A program made the translations under genes and the position numbers. DNA of 51,002 nucleotides from Planctomycetaceae bacterium (GTDB taxonomy: Bacteria; Planctomycetota; Phycisphaerae; UBA1845; UTPLA1): positions 1-51,002 of the forward strand of contig WYBU01000104.1 of the NCBI GenBank assembly GCA_011525745.1, written 5' to 3'. The notes under the pieces are model-generated. The model searched no databases. It was not told the origin of the DNA and saw only the letters and a program-made list of their open reading frames with translations. Shown here piece by piece: positions 1-8,517 of the stretch (positions are counted from its first letter, which is position 1; every line of letters begins with the position of its first letter).

Positions 1-6
1 AATGTG

Positions 7-300
7 GCACAGCCGCCCTCGGCTGTGAATGGAGCACAGCCGCCCCCGGCTGTGAATGTGGCACAGCCGCCCTCGGCTGTGAATGGAGCACAGCCGCCCC
101 CGGCTGTGAATGGAGCACAGCCGCCCCCGGCTGTGAATGTGGCACAGCCGCCCTCGGCTGTGAATGGAGCACAGCCGCCCCCGGCTGTGAATGTGGCACA
201 GCCGCCCTCGGCTGTGAATGGAGCACAGCCGCCCCCGGGCTGTGAATGGAGCACAGCCGCCCCCGGCTGTGAATGGGGCACAGCCGCCTTCGGTTGTGGT
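7..300. repeat. Tandem array of about eleven 27-bp hairpin units
   Basis: The unit is GCACAGCCG-CCCT/CCCC-CGGCTGTG followed by AATGGA or AATGTG. CACAGCCG and CGGCTGTG are exact reverse complements, so every unit can form an 8-bp stem with a 4-nt loop. Two variants (CCCT or CCCC loop; GGA or GTG linker) are interleaved. There are no unique spacers, so it is not a CRISPR. One unit near 230-240 carries an extra G, which breaks the 9-residue peptide periodicity (AQPPxAVNx) that the plus strand would encode; this argues against coding. The last unit decays around 285-300. A single diverged copy lies at 10038-10066 in the opposite orientation. Confidence 0.9.
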
Positions 301-543
301 CCGCCACTTCCGCGGCGGCTCCTGATCCCGTGGCACAAACCTGCAATACGTGTATTTCAGACCTGCGAAGCGTCAGCGAGCGGGATTCCCCCGTGCACTG
401 TAGCGCCGCGCGGCGTTACCGTGAGATGAATCCTCGAAACGCAGGCTGCCACGGCTGCCTTGTACAACCGCTTCGCGGTTGACATTGAATCTGGGGACCA
501 TCGCCTTCCGTGGGTTTCACCCACGGCTATTTACGTTGGTCCC
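301..543. other. Intergenic, small hairpins only
   Basis: No convincing gene. Two short perfect palindromes are present: CAACCGC-ttc-GCGGTTG at 465-481 and CCGTGGGT-ttc-ACCCACGG at 508-526. The second sits just beyond the stop codon of the minus-strand thioredoxin-like gene and could end or stabilise its transcript, but no T-run follows on that strand. Confidence 0.5.
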
Positions 544-1083
544 CTACGGGGACGCCGGCGCAGGCTGCGTCGCGAGCGGACGCTTGACCAGCTTCGTCAC
601 TTCCTCCTCCAGCTCCCCCGGCGAGCAGACCGCCGCGACGTTTCCATCGCGCCCGATCAACACCAGCCGCGGCAGCGGCATGAAGCTGCTGGCCTCGTCG
701 AACAGCTCACGCGTTTCGTCATCCGCCGGAACCAGGACGTGAGTCCACTTCAGTTCGAGCTTCTCGATCGCCGCCCGCCCGCGCGACGGCTTGTTGTCGA
801 AATTGACCCCGATGATCTCAAACCCCTGCCGGTGCAGCTTGTCGTACAGTTCCTTCAGCCCCGGCATCTTCTGCATGCACGGCGTACACCACGTCGCCCA
901 GCCGTCGATCAGCAGCACCTTGCCGCGATACGACTCGCTGTCGACCGTCTCGCCCGTCGCCGTCGTCAGCCGGAATTCGAAACGCTCGCCGATGATCGGC
1001 AGCGGCAGCACCTCGGCGCCCTTTTCGCGGGCGCGGCGCAAGGCGTCGTGCGATTGCTCCTTGCGGCCCTGCGGCGTCAGCAT
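544..1083 (-). CDS. Thioredoxin-like (TlpA/ResA-type) thiol-disulfide protein
   Basis: The 179-residue ORF has a thioredoxin fold signature: the strand VLLIDGWATWCTPCM contains the CxxC active site (C66, C69), followed by a helix starting with the usual proline (QKMPGLKELY), and a MPLPRLVLI segment that supplies the cis-proline region. TlpA-family proteins act in the envelope, reducing or exchanging disulfides. No signal peptide precedes this ORF and its ATG lacks a clear ribosome binding site. The upstream ORF at 1132-1491 is in the same frame, has both a signal peptide and a good RBS, and is separated only by a TAG codon (1132-1134) and 16 sense codons. The likely original gene is therefore 544-1491, and this piece is its catalytic C-terminal part. 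Function as a thiol-redox domain is well supported; whether it is still expressed is uncertain. Confidence 0.8.
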   Translation of the reverse strand: MLTPQGRKEQSHDALRRAREKGAEVLPLPIIGERFEFRLTTATGETVDSESYRGKVLLIDGWATWCTPCMQKMPGLKELYDKLHRQGFEIIGVNFDNKPSRGRAAIEKLELKWTHVLVPADDETRELFDEASSFMPLPRLVLIGRDGNVAAVCSPGELEEEVTKLVKRPLATQPAPASP

Positions 1084-1131
1084 CTCGATGCCGGCGTGGC
1101 GGGCATCCGCCGGTTTCAGTTCCGCCGCCGG

Positions 1132-1491
1132 CTACCAGCGGTCGGCGCGCCAGCCCTTTCGATCGGCCGATGACGTGCCGAACTGCACGACGAAGCGCTT
1201 GCCGCCGGCGTCAAACACCACGCCGCGGTACTCCGTGTCGCGAAGCCAGCCGCTTGGCTGCGGCGGGCCGCTGAGTTTCAGACGAAGCATGTCGCCGGTT
1301 CGATCGAACGTGAACGCCACGTCGCCGGCCTTGCCGGAGAACTGGCCGTCCTTTTCATGCTCAACGATCGGCTGCGGCGCAAACGCCCACTTCCAGCCGA
1401 CGGGGTTGGGGAACGCAGGTTGCGATTGCTGCCCGAGCGACGAGGCGCCGCAGTGGAAAACGAGCAGCAACGAAATGGCATTACGGTGCAT
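1132..1491 (-). CDS. Signal-peptide N-terminal part of the TlpA-like protein, ending at an in-frame TAG
   Basis: The 119-residue ORF starts with a short signal peptide (MHRNAISLLLVFHCGASSLG) and has a strong SD, GGAGG 7 nt before the ATG. The mature part (about residues 25-119) is a small beta-rich domain that I cannot assign to a family. It ends ADRW-TAG. The frame stays open after the stop (PAAELKPADARHAGIE then the thioredoxin domain at 1083), as expected if a single secreted protein of about 315 residues was split by a nonsense change. The alternative is that it is a stand-alone small secreted protein followed by a separately initiated thioredoxin gene, but no RBS precedes 1083. Confidence 0.6.
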   Translation of the reverse strand: MHRNAISLLLVFHCGASSLGQQSQPAFPNPVGWKWAFAPQPIVEHEKDGQFSGKAGDVAFTFDRTGDMLRLKLSGPPQPSGWLRDTEYRGVVFDAGGKRFVVQFGTSSADRKGWRADRW

Positions 1492-1977
1492 GTACGAACC
1501 TCCGACGGGCTTCCCGGCTTCAGTTACGTGAGAACGACTGTAGAGCGCCCCAACCGAACCGCGACCGTGAGGGAGCGACGAGCGATCTTCGATAGGAGCG
1601 ATACGCCGGCCCGCGGTTGTCCGCCTCGAATTCGTCCGTTCACGGAGTTTTTACTCGTCAACAGCGCTGAATCGCCGCAACAAGGCGCTCGTATTCTCCC
1701 TGCGTGAATTCCGGCAAGTGTAACGCGCAACCGAATCACCGCCATTGCCCCGCGACCTGCTGACCGGTTGAACGCTGTCACACAACACCATATGAGAAGT
1801 CGCGCTAATTGCCGACTCCCCGGTCACGCCTTTGCCCGCGCTGCGCCGTTGCCCTATTCTGACCGCTCCGCAGGACAAAGCGCCATGCGCCGAGCCGAAA
1901 GCGCAATCGCTGCGGTGTGAAAACCCGCCGCCAGCGCGACGGGTTCCGATAGCCGACGCCCGCCTCGGAGGCTAGCT
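1492..1977. other. Divergent intergenic region with dispersed repeat
   Basis: This 486-bp region lies between the divergent tlpA-like and metallopeptidase genes. At 1550-1578 it holds one copy of the dispersed motif CCGAACCGCGACCGTGAG, which recurs at 30117-30150 and in degenerate form near 5271, 5706 and 21682. A possible plus-strand promoter is TTGAAC near 1768 with TATGAG 17 nt later, but the match is weak. The metallopeptidase RBS (GGAGG at 1966-1970) closes the region. No small gene is evident. Confidence 0.5.
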
Positions 1978-4900
1978 ATGCCGTTCGCCACGCTACTGAC
2001 GACAACCTTCCTCTTCGCACAAACCCCGCCGCCGACCGCTCCACCGCCTCCGACGGACTCGGCCCGGCCGCGGACGCCGGCATCCGAACCCGTAACCTCG
2101 CAAACGGCGACTCGGCCCGCCGCCGCGTTGCCCTACCCCTTCGTTGACGACTTCAAGGACCCCGCCGCCGCCCGGCGCTGGCTACCGCTGACCGGCGCTT
2201 GGACATTCGCCGACGGCGTCGCGCGACAGACCGACGCCGCCTTCGATCACGGCGCGGCCGTCGCCGTACAACCGAGCGGACCCTTTCGCCTCGCGGTGCG
2301 CTTCCGGCCCGACGGCGGCTTTCTGGGCGGCGGAATGCTGTTCGCCCTGCCGACGCTCGAATCGCGCAACGGCGGCATGATGATCCGCTGCGATCCGGAC
2401 GTGATCCTGTGGGGCCGCTTCGACGCCGCAGGCGTGTTCGACTTCTTCTCCAACGTCGCCCTGCCCGATCTGTCCAACGACGAGCAGGAACTGGCCATCG
2501 CCGTCGATCCGCAGCGCCTGGCGATGAACGTCTTTCACAACGGCGTGCGCGTGGCGAGCAACGTCAAGATCGCCGCGGCCGAAGGCTACGTCGGCCTGCA
2601 ATCCAGCGGCGGGGCGCACACGTTCACGCGCTTCGAGGCGCGGCCGGCGACGCCCGAAGAACTCGAAGGCATCGAGACCCCCACGCTCTACGGCCGCGTC
2701 GTCGACCTGATCGGCAGCGAGCAGCATCTGCTGCTGCTGCGCAACGCGCCGGAGGCGCTCGTGCGCCTCAACCACGAAGGCAAAACCACCGCCACCGTCG
2801 CCTTGTCCGACCTGCCCGTACCGGCCGGCGTTTCGTTCGAGCCGGTCGCGCTGGCCTGGTCGACCCCCAACTTCTGGAAGGGCGACAGCGGCCTGCTGAT
2901 CCTGGCCGAGGGCGGAACCGCGCTCTATCGCCTCAACGCCCGGTTCGAGCCACTCGTCCGCCAGGTCCTCGATCCCGCCATGCGCGGCGCGGCGCTGGCC
3001 GTGCATCCCGGCGGCCACATCATCGTTGTCGATCGCGCGCTGCCCGGCCTGCGCGTCTTCGACGCCGAAGGCAATCCGGTGCTCAGCTACGGCAAGAAAG
3101 GCTCGTTCGATCCCAATCAAAACCCCGGCCCGGCCGCCGCCGGACTGTTCAACGAGCCGGAGGGCATCTGCATCGACCACAAGGGCCGCATCCTTGTCGC
3201 CGACGCCGGCAACCTCACCTACGTCGTCTATACGTTCAACGCCGAGACCGGCAAGCTGGCCTTCGAGGACCACGGTCCGTGGATGTCGCGACCGCGCGAT
3301 CTCGACGTCACGCTGCGCAACCAGATTGTCGTCACCGGCGGACTCGAGTACTACGCCCCCTACGGCGCCGTGCGCATGCTCCAGCCCGACGGTTACCCCC
3401 AGGGCGTGTTCGCCGGATACGCCTGCGGCATGTTGTCGCCGCGCTGCCGCGTCGCCGTCGGGCCGTTCGTGCGCATCTACGTGGCCGATCCCGACGCCGA
3501 TCGCATCGTCGTGCTGACCTACCTGGCGCGCGAGCCGACGCCGACGTTTTCGTGGGAGGGCATGTCGTCGCTGCGCCTCTCGATCGAGAACGCCACCGGC
3601 ACGTCGACCACGCTGACCGGCGTCAACGCCGTGCCGCCCCCGACGAGCCAGCCGCACTGGATGACGATCAAGCTCTCGCGCGAGCAGGTCACAACGTGGC
3701 CGCCCGCGAAGCCCAACACGCTCAAGTCGTGGACGCTGCCGCTGGCGCCGCAGCCCGGCCGCAAGTACGTCATCGACATGCCGATCACGATCGCGGTGTT
3801 CTGCCGCGCCAATCTCGAAGGCCGGCGCGACGCCTCGCTCGACACGGCGACGGTGCTGCCGCGACTGATCGCCGAGCACGAGCGCGTCCGCGAGTTCTAT
3901 TTCCGCAACTCGCACATGATCCTCAACCTCGAACTGGAGCACATGATCATCGACGAAATCCCGGCCGACGTGCGCGGCGGCTGGATTCCGCCCGGCGACG
4001 GCCGGCGGCTGGTCAACCAGGTGCGCGCCGCGCGCGGACTCGATCCGCTGGGCGACTCCGACAGCCTCGTGACGATCTACCCCGTTCAGGACTGGGACGG
4101 CGAGGCGCGCGACGATGCCGGCGTGGTCGGCGGCGGCGGACTGACGCTCTTCGGTTACAGCAGCTACGGCCTGTGGAACCGCGGACCGGGCTGGCTGCTG
4201 TGCCACGAATGGAACCACCAGCTCGACGCCTACTTCGACCGCTCGGGCGTGCCGGAGTTCTGGCTCAACCATCCCGATGGCACGGTTCACATCGGCCGCT
4301 ACGGTCAGCATTGGGATTGCAACGCTTTTCTGATGCGGCGGCTCGATCCCATGAACTGGCTGCGGTTGCAATTCGGTCATCTGCGCTCGACGCGCGATGA
4401 CGATGGCGACGGCGTTCCCGACGACGATCCGACGCTGCCCTTCGACGAGAAGCGGCTGGGCAGCGATCCGCGCAAGCGCGACACCGATGGCGACGGGCTT
4501 TCGGACGGCGAAGAAATCACGGCCGGCACGTTCTTCGGGTCCGATCCGAAAAACCGCGACACCGACGGCGACGGCATTCCCGACGCAAAGGACCCCTATC
4601 CGGTTCATGCGGTGAGCACCGAGCTGGTTCGCGCGACGATGACGCTCGACGGCAAGATCGGCGAGAGCGAGTACGCGCCGATCGGTTCGATTCGCCGCGA
4701 CTGGACCAACGTTGACGTGTTTGCCTCGCACGACGAAACGCACGTCAACGTGGCGACGTCGTTCGACGGCCGGCTGGACACGGTCATCGCCGAGCTGGAC
4801 GTGAACAACGACGGCTGGTTCATCGGGCGGGACAACATTCCGGCCGAAGTGGATCTGGCATGGGACGAACAGGGCAAGCCGACGGTCCGTGCCGCGCGCC

Positions 4901-5085
4901 GCTGTGTGGCGGTGATCGCGTCGGAGAGCGGGAAGCACGTGCTGGAGATGCGAATCGCCACGTCGCCGGCCAGGGTCGCCACCGGCCCGCGCGGAACAGG
5001 TCTGACGTTCCACGTGCGGCAGGGCGGTCACCGCGAGGCGTTTCTGATCGATCCGTGGGTGATTCTGAAGCTGACGCCGAAGTAA
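1978..5085 (+). CDS. Secreted multidomain putative metallopeptidase with NHL-like and thrombospondin-type-3-like repeats
   Basis: The 1035-residue protein starts with a signal peptide (MPFATLLTTTFLFAQ) after a good SD (GGAGG, 6 nt spacing), then a Pro/Thr-rich linker. Residues about 50-230 look like a laminin-G/concanavalin-type beta sandwich. Residues about 230-520 contain NHL-like propeller blades (FNEPEGICIDHKGRILVADA). HEWNH at residues 743-747 fits the HExxH zinc-peptidase motif inside an otherwise unassigned domain (about 620-800). Residues about 807-872 are aspartate-rich calcium-binding repeats (DDDGDGVPDDD, DTDGDGLSDGEE, DTDGDGIPDAKD), followed by a C-terminal beta domain of about 150 residues. 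It probably works outside the cytoplasm on a protein or glycan substrate that cannot be named. The third zinc ligand is not obvious, so peptidase activity is an inference. The 1081-residue minus-strand ORF over this gene is a GC-bias shadow. Confidence 0.75.
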   Translation: MPFATLLTTTFLFAQTPPPTAPPPPTDSARPRTPASEPVTSQTATRPAAALPYPFVDDFKDPAAARRWLPLTGAWTFADGVARQTDAAFDHGAAVAVQPSGPFRLAVRFRPDGGFLGGGMLFALPTLESRNGGMMIRCDPDVILWGRFDAAGVFDFFSNVALPDLSNDEQELAIAVDPQRLAMNVFHNGVRVASNVKIAAAEGYVGLQSSGGAHTFTRFEARPATPEELEGIETPTLYGRVVDLIGSEQHLLLLRNAPEALVRLNHEGKTTATVALSDLPVPAGVSFEPVALAWSTPNFWKGDSGLLILAEGGTALYRLNARFEPLVRQVLDPAMRGAALAVHPGGHIIVVDRALPGLRVFDAEGNPVLSYGKKGSFDPNQNPGPAAAGLFNEPEGICIDHKGRILVADAGNLTYVVYTFNAETGKLAFEDHGPWMSRPRDLDVTLRNQIVVTGGLEYYAPYGAVRMLQPDGYPQGVFAGYACGMLSPRCRVAVGPFVRIYVADPDADRIVVLTYLAREPTPTFSWEGMSSLRLSIENATGTSTTLTGVNAVPPPTSQPHWMTIKLSREQVTTWPPAKPNTLKSWTLPLAPQPGRKYVIDMPITIAVFCRANLEGRRDASLDTATVLPRLIAEHERVREFYFRNSHMILNLELEHMIIDEIPADVRGGWIPPGDGRRLVNQVRAARGLDPLGDSDSLVTIYPVQDWDGEARDDAGVVGGGGLTLFGYSSYGLWNRGPGWLLCHEWNHQLDAYFDRSGVPEFWLNHPDGTVHIGRYGQHWDCNAFLMRRLDPMNWLRLQFGHLRSTRDDDGDGVPDDDPTLPFDEKRLGSDPRKRDTDGDGLSDGEEITAGTFFGSDPKNRDTDGDGIPDAKDPYPVHAVSTELVRATMTLDGKIGESEYAPIGSIRRDWTNVDVFASHDETHVNVATSFDGRLDTVIAELDVNNDGWFIGRDNIPAEVDLAWDEQGKPTVRAARRCVAVIASESGKHVLEMRIATSPARVATGPRGTGLTFHVRQGGHREAFLIDPWVILKLTPK

Positions 5086-5836
5086 ACCCGAGCACCAAGC
5101 GCCAGCGCCAACCTCAAATCGACGAACTACCGCAGCGATTGCGCTTGCGGCTCGAATCATGCCGGGTGGCCCACCGCAAAGCGGTGGGTTCACGATGATG
5201 GGATCTCGACTCAACCGCCCGAATGTGTAACGGTCCGCAACGCTTAGAACGTGTTTGGGAAGCCTGAACTGAGCCACGACCGTGAGGGAGCGGCGGGCCG
5301 TCGTCGCGAGGAGCGAAGCGATCGACTGTAACTGTTCGCCTCGTATCGGGCTTGTCATACACGTTCTGCGTGTGCGACACGCCCCGTGGCCGGTCTTCAG
5401 CCGGCCGGTGTTTGCCACCGGTTTCAACCGGTGGTGAACGGGCCATATTGATCCGTTTATCGTTCCGTCTCTCTTCAGCCGGCTTCAGCCGGTCTTGCTG
5501 CGGGAGCCTGTGAGACTCGATGCCAACGATTCCCCGGGGGACCGCAGACCAAGCCCGGCTGAAGCCGGCTGAAGGGAGGGAGGAGGTAATTGATGAACTG
5601 TGGCCAGCGTCCCACCAGCTAAAGCTGGTGGCAAACACGGGTCGGCTGAAGCCGACCCACCAGAGGCTGAGCCTGGGCCTCTCGCGGTCAGAGCGCGTTT
5701 AAGAAGGCTGAACCGAACTGCGGCTGCGAACGAGCGGCGGCCGGTCGTCGTGAGGAGCAACACGATCGACAGCAACCGTTCGCCTCGAATCGGGCTTCTC
5801 ACACACGTTCTTACCCGTGCTCGAAAAAGAAGCGTT
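5086..5836. repeat. Block of dispersed repeats and palindromes
   Basis: No gene is convincing in these 750 bp. Contents in order: a 55-60 bp repeat (5162-5220) containing CCCACCGC-aaa-GCGGTGGG, with a second copy at 36922-36985; copy A of a direct repeat of about 115 bp (5259-5366); a cluster of small palindromes of the types CCGGCttcaGCCGG, ACCGGTttcaACCGGT and CCAGCtaaaGCTGG between 5385 and 5665; and copy B of the repeat (5696-5813). Copies A and B share GAGGAGC, GATCGAC, GTTCGCCTCG, ATCGGGCTT and ACACGTTCT in the same order. The block looks like accumulated REP-like elements, not a decayed gene. Confidence 0.7.
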
Positions 5837-6319
5837 TCACTCCTTGGCCGCGCCGACACCCGTCTTCTTTGCCCGGCTCTGCCAGCGCACCTTGGGGGCG
5901 TCGCCCCACAACATCTCCAGGTCGTAATAGCGGCGATGATCCGGATCGAACAAGTGGATGACCGTGTCGACAAAATCGATCACGATCCAGTTCCCCTCCA
6001 TGCGGCCCGACACGCTGTAGGCCGACTCCCCCATGCCCGCCGCCATCTCTTCGATGTGGTCCGCCACCGCCCGCATCTGCCGATCGCTCGTCCCCGTCGC
6101 GATCATGAAATAGTCGCACACCGGCGACATATCGCGCAGATCGAGAACGAGAATGTCCTCGCACTGATCATCCGCGGCCAGGCGCGCCGCTTCGATCGCC
6201 AGCTTGCGCGCGGCCGCGGCCTGCGCGGTCAGCCGGCCGCGCGAGGGCGCCGCACGCCCGGCGCCGGATCTGCCGTTGGTCGAAGGAACTCGTGCGGATT
6301 GTCGCTTTTTCTTTCCCAT
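5837..6319 (-). CDS. rsfS: Ribosome silencing factor RsfS (Iojap/DUF143 family)
   Basis: RsfS binds ribosomal protein uL14 on the large subunit and blocks subunit joining, lowering translation when nutrients are scarce. The conserved domain spans about residues 40-150: ILVLDLRDMSPVCDYFMIATG, then SDRQMRAVADHIEE, then GNWIVIDFVDTVIHLF, and the family's closing R-x-YYDLEMLWGDA. The N-terminal 35 residues are basic, Ala/Arg-rich and less conserved, making it (160 aa) longer than typical members (105-130 aa). The start is the ATG after a region without a clear SD; an internal start is possible. It follows rpsU by 108 nt on the same strand, so both may be read from the rpsU promoter, linking two translation-related genes. 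Confidence 0.93.
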   Translation of the reverse strand: MGKKKRQSARVPSTNGRSGAGRAAPSRGRLTAQAAAARKLAIEAARLAADDQCEDILVLDLRDMSPVCDYFMIATGTSDRQMRAVADHIEEMAAGMGESAYSVSGRMEGNWIVIDFVDTVIHLFDPDHRRYYDLEMLWGDAPKVRWQSRAKKTGVGAAKE

Positions 6320-6427
6320 GTCATTCGATCGCGGCGGAAGCGACGCTGCCTCGATTCGGCGCGCGGGCCATCCGTCGTTGTTTCATCACGGAGCGGATCG
6401 GACGGGTATTCATGCGGATGCCGGTGC

Positions 6428-6625
6428 TCAGAACGCGCCGATGGTCTCGTCTTTCTGGGCGCGCTTGATGGACTTGCGAATGCGGCGGCGGCGGCGCTCC
6501 GAGGGCTTTTCGTACACACTCGTGCGCTTCAGTTCCTTGATCAGACCTTCCTTCTCGCAGAGCTTCTTGAAACGCTTCAGCATCTGCTGGATCGACTCAT
6601 TGCCGCGCGCCTTGACCTTGATCAT
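6428..6625 (-). CDS. rpsU: Small ribosomal subunit protein bS21
   Basis: This is a 65-residue protein of the 30S subunit, needed for efficient initiation. It begins MIKVKARGNESIQQML and carries the family core LKRFKKLCEKEGLIKELKR, then YEKPSERRRRRIRKS. The open frame reaches upstream to 6742, but the start at 6625 is chosen because AGGAG lies 5 nt before it and the family begins exactly there. The C-terminus (KRAQKDETIGAF) is ordinary. A TTGCAA-16-TATAGT promoter sits about 75 bp upstream. It is followed by rsfS. Confidence 0.96.
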   Translation of the reverse strand: MIKVKARGNESIQQMLKRFKKLCEKEGLIKELKRTSVYEKPSERRRRRIRKSIKRAQKDETIGAF

Positions 6626-6700
6626 GCAGTCTCCTGTGCCTGTTTTCTGCGCAAACTCCCGAACCTCAGCCGCCTCCGATTGGGCGGCGCAAATCCCAAC

Positions 6701-6728
6701 ACTATACGCAAACGCTTCGTGGTTGCAA
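6701..6728 (-). promoter_or_regulatory. Sigma70-type promoter of rpsU(-rsfS)
   Basis: On the minus strand TTGCAA (6728-6723), a 16-bp spacer and TATAGT (6706-6701) form a good -35/-10 pair. Transcription would start near 6694, leaving a leader of about 70 nt before the bS21 start. Confidence 0.65.
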
Positions 6729-6790
6729 CCGCCGATCAGCAAACATCGGTTCTAATGCACGCCGGTTTTTCACCCGCGTAGCATAAGTCC

Positions 6791-6796
6791 TATAAT
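6791..6796 (+). promoter_or_regulatory. Possible -10 element (TATAAT) upstream of lpdA
   Basis: A perfect TATAAT lies in the rpsU/lpdA divergent region. The matching -35 is poor (TTTCAC at 17 bp). It would give a leader of about 275 nt before the GTG of the dihydrolipoyl dehydrogenase gene. Nothing else recognisable lies between 6800 and 7060. Confidence 0.35.
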
Positions 6797-7077
6797 TCAA
6801 TTGACGACGAATCGGATTCTCGGCCAGTGAAACGCCGCGCTTTTTGGACAAGAACACCTCACCCTGCGAAGCACCAGCCAGCCCCATTCCCCCCAGCTCC
6901 GCTCGAAGCCGCGAGGCCTTTTCGACTTTCGTCGTTCGACGGTCCCTTCGTCTCTTCGTGCCGGTCTTCTGTTCCCTTCTCCCCGCACTGTCGAATCCAC
7001 GCGCATTTCAATAGAATCCCCCCAACGCCTGACCACGCAACCAGGCGTCTTCCGCTTTCCAAAGGAGTATCAACCTC

Positions 7078-8496
7078 GTGGTTGTCGGCGAATTGTCTCG
7101 CGAAGTGGACCTGCTCATCATCGGCGGCGGGCCGGGCGGATACGTCGCCGCGGCGCACGCCGCGGACCTGGGAATCAAGACGACGCTCGTCGAATCGGCC
7201 GAAATCTGCGGAGGCGTCTGCCTGCGCGAAGGATGCATCCCCAGCAAGGCGCTGTTGCACGTCGCAAAAATCATCGACGACGCGGTCGACGCCGAGTCCT
7301 TCGGCGTGTCCTTCGGCCGGCCGAAAGTCGACGCTGAAAAACTGCGATCGTGGAAGAACGGCGTCATCCGACGTCTCGGCACGGGCGTCGGCACTCTGCT
7401 CAAGGGCCGCAAGGTCGAAGTGATCACCGGCCGGGGGACGTTCGAAGATTCGCGCACCGCGCGCGTCGAAGGCGCCGAGGTCGTGCGCATCCGCTTCAAG
7501 CACGCCATCGTCGCAACCGGATCGGTCGCGAAGATGTTGCCCCCTTCGGTCATTGATCCGGCCCTCGTGTGGGACGCCGCCGCCGCGCTGGCGCTGACCG
7601 ACTTGCCCGGCCGCCTGCTGGTCGTCGGCGGCGGATACATCGGACTGGAACTGGGTCAGGTCTACGCCGCACTGGGCAGCAAGGTGACGGTGATCGAGGC
7701 GCTGGAGAGCCTCGCGCCGGGCGCCGATCCGGAACTCATCAAGCCGCTGGCGGCCCGGCTGAAAAAGCAATGCGAGGCCATCCACGTCAAGTGCGCCCTG
7801 AAGAGCGGCCGAAAGAAGGGCGACGGCGTCGAGGTGCAGTTCGAAGTCGACGGCAAGGTGCGGTCCGAGGTGTTCGACCGCGTGCTGCTGTCGATCGGCC
7901 GGCGACCGAATACGGATAAACTAGGTCTTGAAAATACCCGCGTCAAGGTCGACGAGCGCGGCTTCATCGTCGTCAACGAACAGCGGCGCTCGACCGATCC
8001 GCGCATCTACGCGATCGGCGATGCGGCCGGAGAACCCATGCTCGCACACAAAGCCAGCGCCGAAGGCCGCGTCGCGGTCGAGGCCATCGCGGGGCGGCCG
8101 GCGGCGTTCGAGCCGTCGGCGATCCCGGCCGTGATTTACACCGATCCGGAAGTGGCCTGGTGCGGCGTGACCGAGAAAGAAGCCGCCGAGCGCGGCATGA
8201 AGGTGAAAGTCACGCGCTTCCCCTGGGCGGCGTCGGGCCGGGCCGTGGCCATGGGCCGCACGGATGGCCTGACGAAGATGATCTTCGACGCCGAGTCGCA
8301 GCGCCTGCTCGGCGTCGGCATCGTCGGAGCGCACGCCGGCGATTTGATCGCCGAGGCCGTGCTGGGAATCGAGATGGCGGCCGTCGCGGAAGAAATCGGC
8401 GCATCGATTCACCCGCACCCCTCCACCAGCGAAACGATCATGGAGGCGGCCGAGGCGATGCTGGGGCATTCCGTGCACGCCCCCGGCCTGAAGTGA
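7078..8496 (+). CDS. lpdA: Dihydrolipoyl dehydrogenase (E3)
   Basis: This flavoprotein reoxidises dihydrolipoamide of 2-oxoacid dehydrogenase or glycine cleavage complexes with NAD. The 472-residue protein has the FAD dinucleotide motif GGGPGG (16-21), the redox-active pair C48-x4-C53 in GGVCLREGCIPSK, an NAD motif VVGGGYIGLELG (about 183-194), the second FAD motif YAIGDAA, and the dimer-interface histidines H445/H447 in HPHPSTSE. The start is GTG; AAAGGAG ends 10 nt upstream and no ATG is near. No E1/E2 genes are adjacent, so it may be a shared E3. A REP-like element begins 22 nt after the stop. Confidence 0.93.
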   Translation: MVVGELSREVDLLIIGGGPGGYVAAAHAADLGIKTTLVESAEICGGVCLREGCIPSKALLHVAKIIDDAVDAESFGVSFGRPKVDAEKLRSWKNGVIRRLGTGVGTLLKGRKVEVITGRGTFEDSRTARVEGAEVVRIRFKHAIVATGSVAKMLPPSVIDPALVWDAAAALALTDLPGRLLVVGGGYIGLELGQVYAALGSKVTVIEALESLAPGADPELIKPLAARLKKQCEAIHVKCALKSGRKKGDGVEVQFEVDGKVRSEVFDRVLLSIGRRPNTDKLGLENTRVKVDERGFIVVNEQRRSTDPRIYAIGDAAGEPMLAHKASAEGRVAVEAIAGRPAAFEPSAIPAVIYTDPEVAWCGVTEKEAAERGMKVKVTRFPWAASGRAVAMGRTDGLTKMIFDAESQRLLGVGIVGAHAGDLIAEAVLGIEMAAVAEEIGASIHPHPSTSETIMEAAEAMLGHSVHAPGLK

Positions 8497-8517
8497 CCCG
8501 GCCGATTCAAACGCGCG

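Noticed and set aside
7..300. CRISPR array
   Set aside because: The 27-bp units are contiguous with no unique spacers, and no cas genes are present.
4..429. Coding repeat protein (AQPPxAVNx)n over the tandem array
   Set aside because: A one-base insertion breaks the frame inside the array, units conserve the DNA palindrome and not codon wobble, and the same unit occurs as a noncoding dispersed copy.
2182..5427. 1081-residue minus-strand ORF over the metallopeptidase gene (also a 641-aa ORF over glnN, a 700-aa ORF over the subtilase and a 576-aa ORF over the PEP-CTERM gene)
   Set aside because: They mirror GC-rich codon bias of the opposite strand, are Arg/Ala/Val-rich, lack RBS and domain patterns, and overlap well-supported genes.
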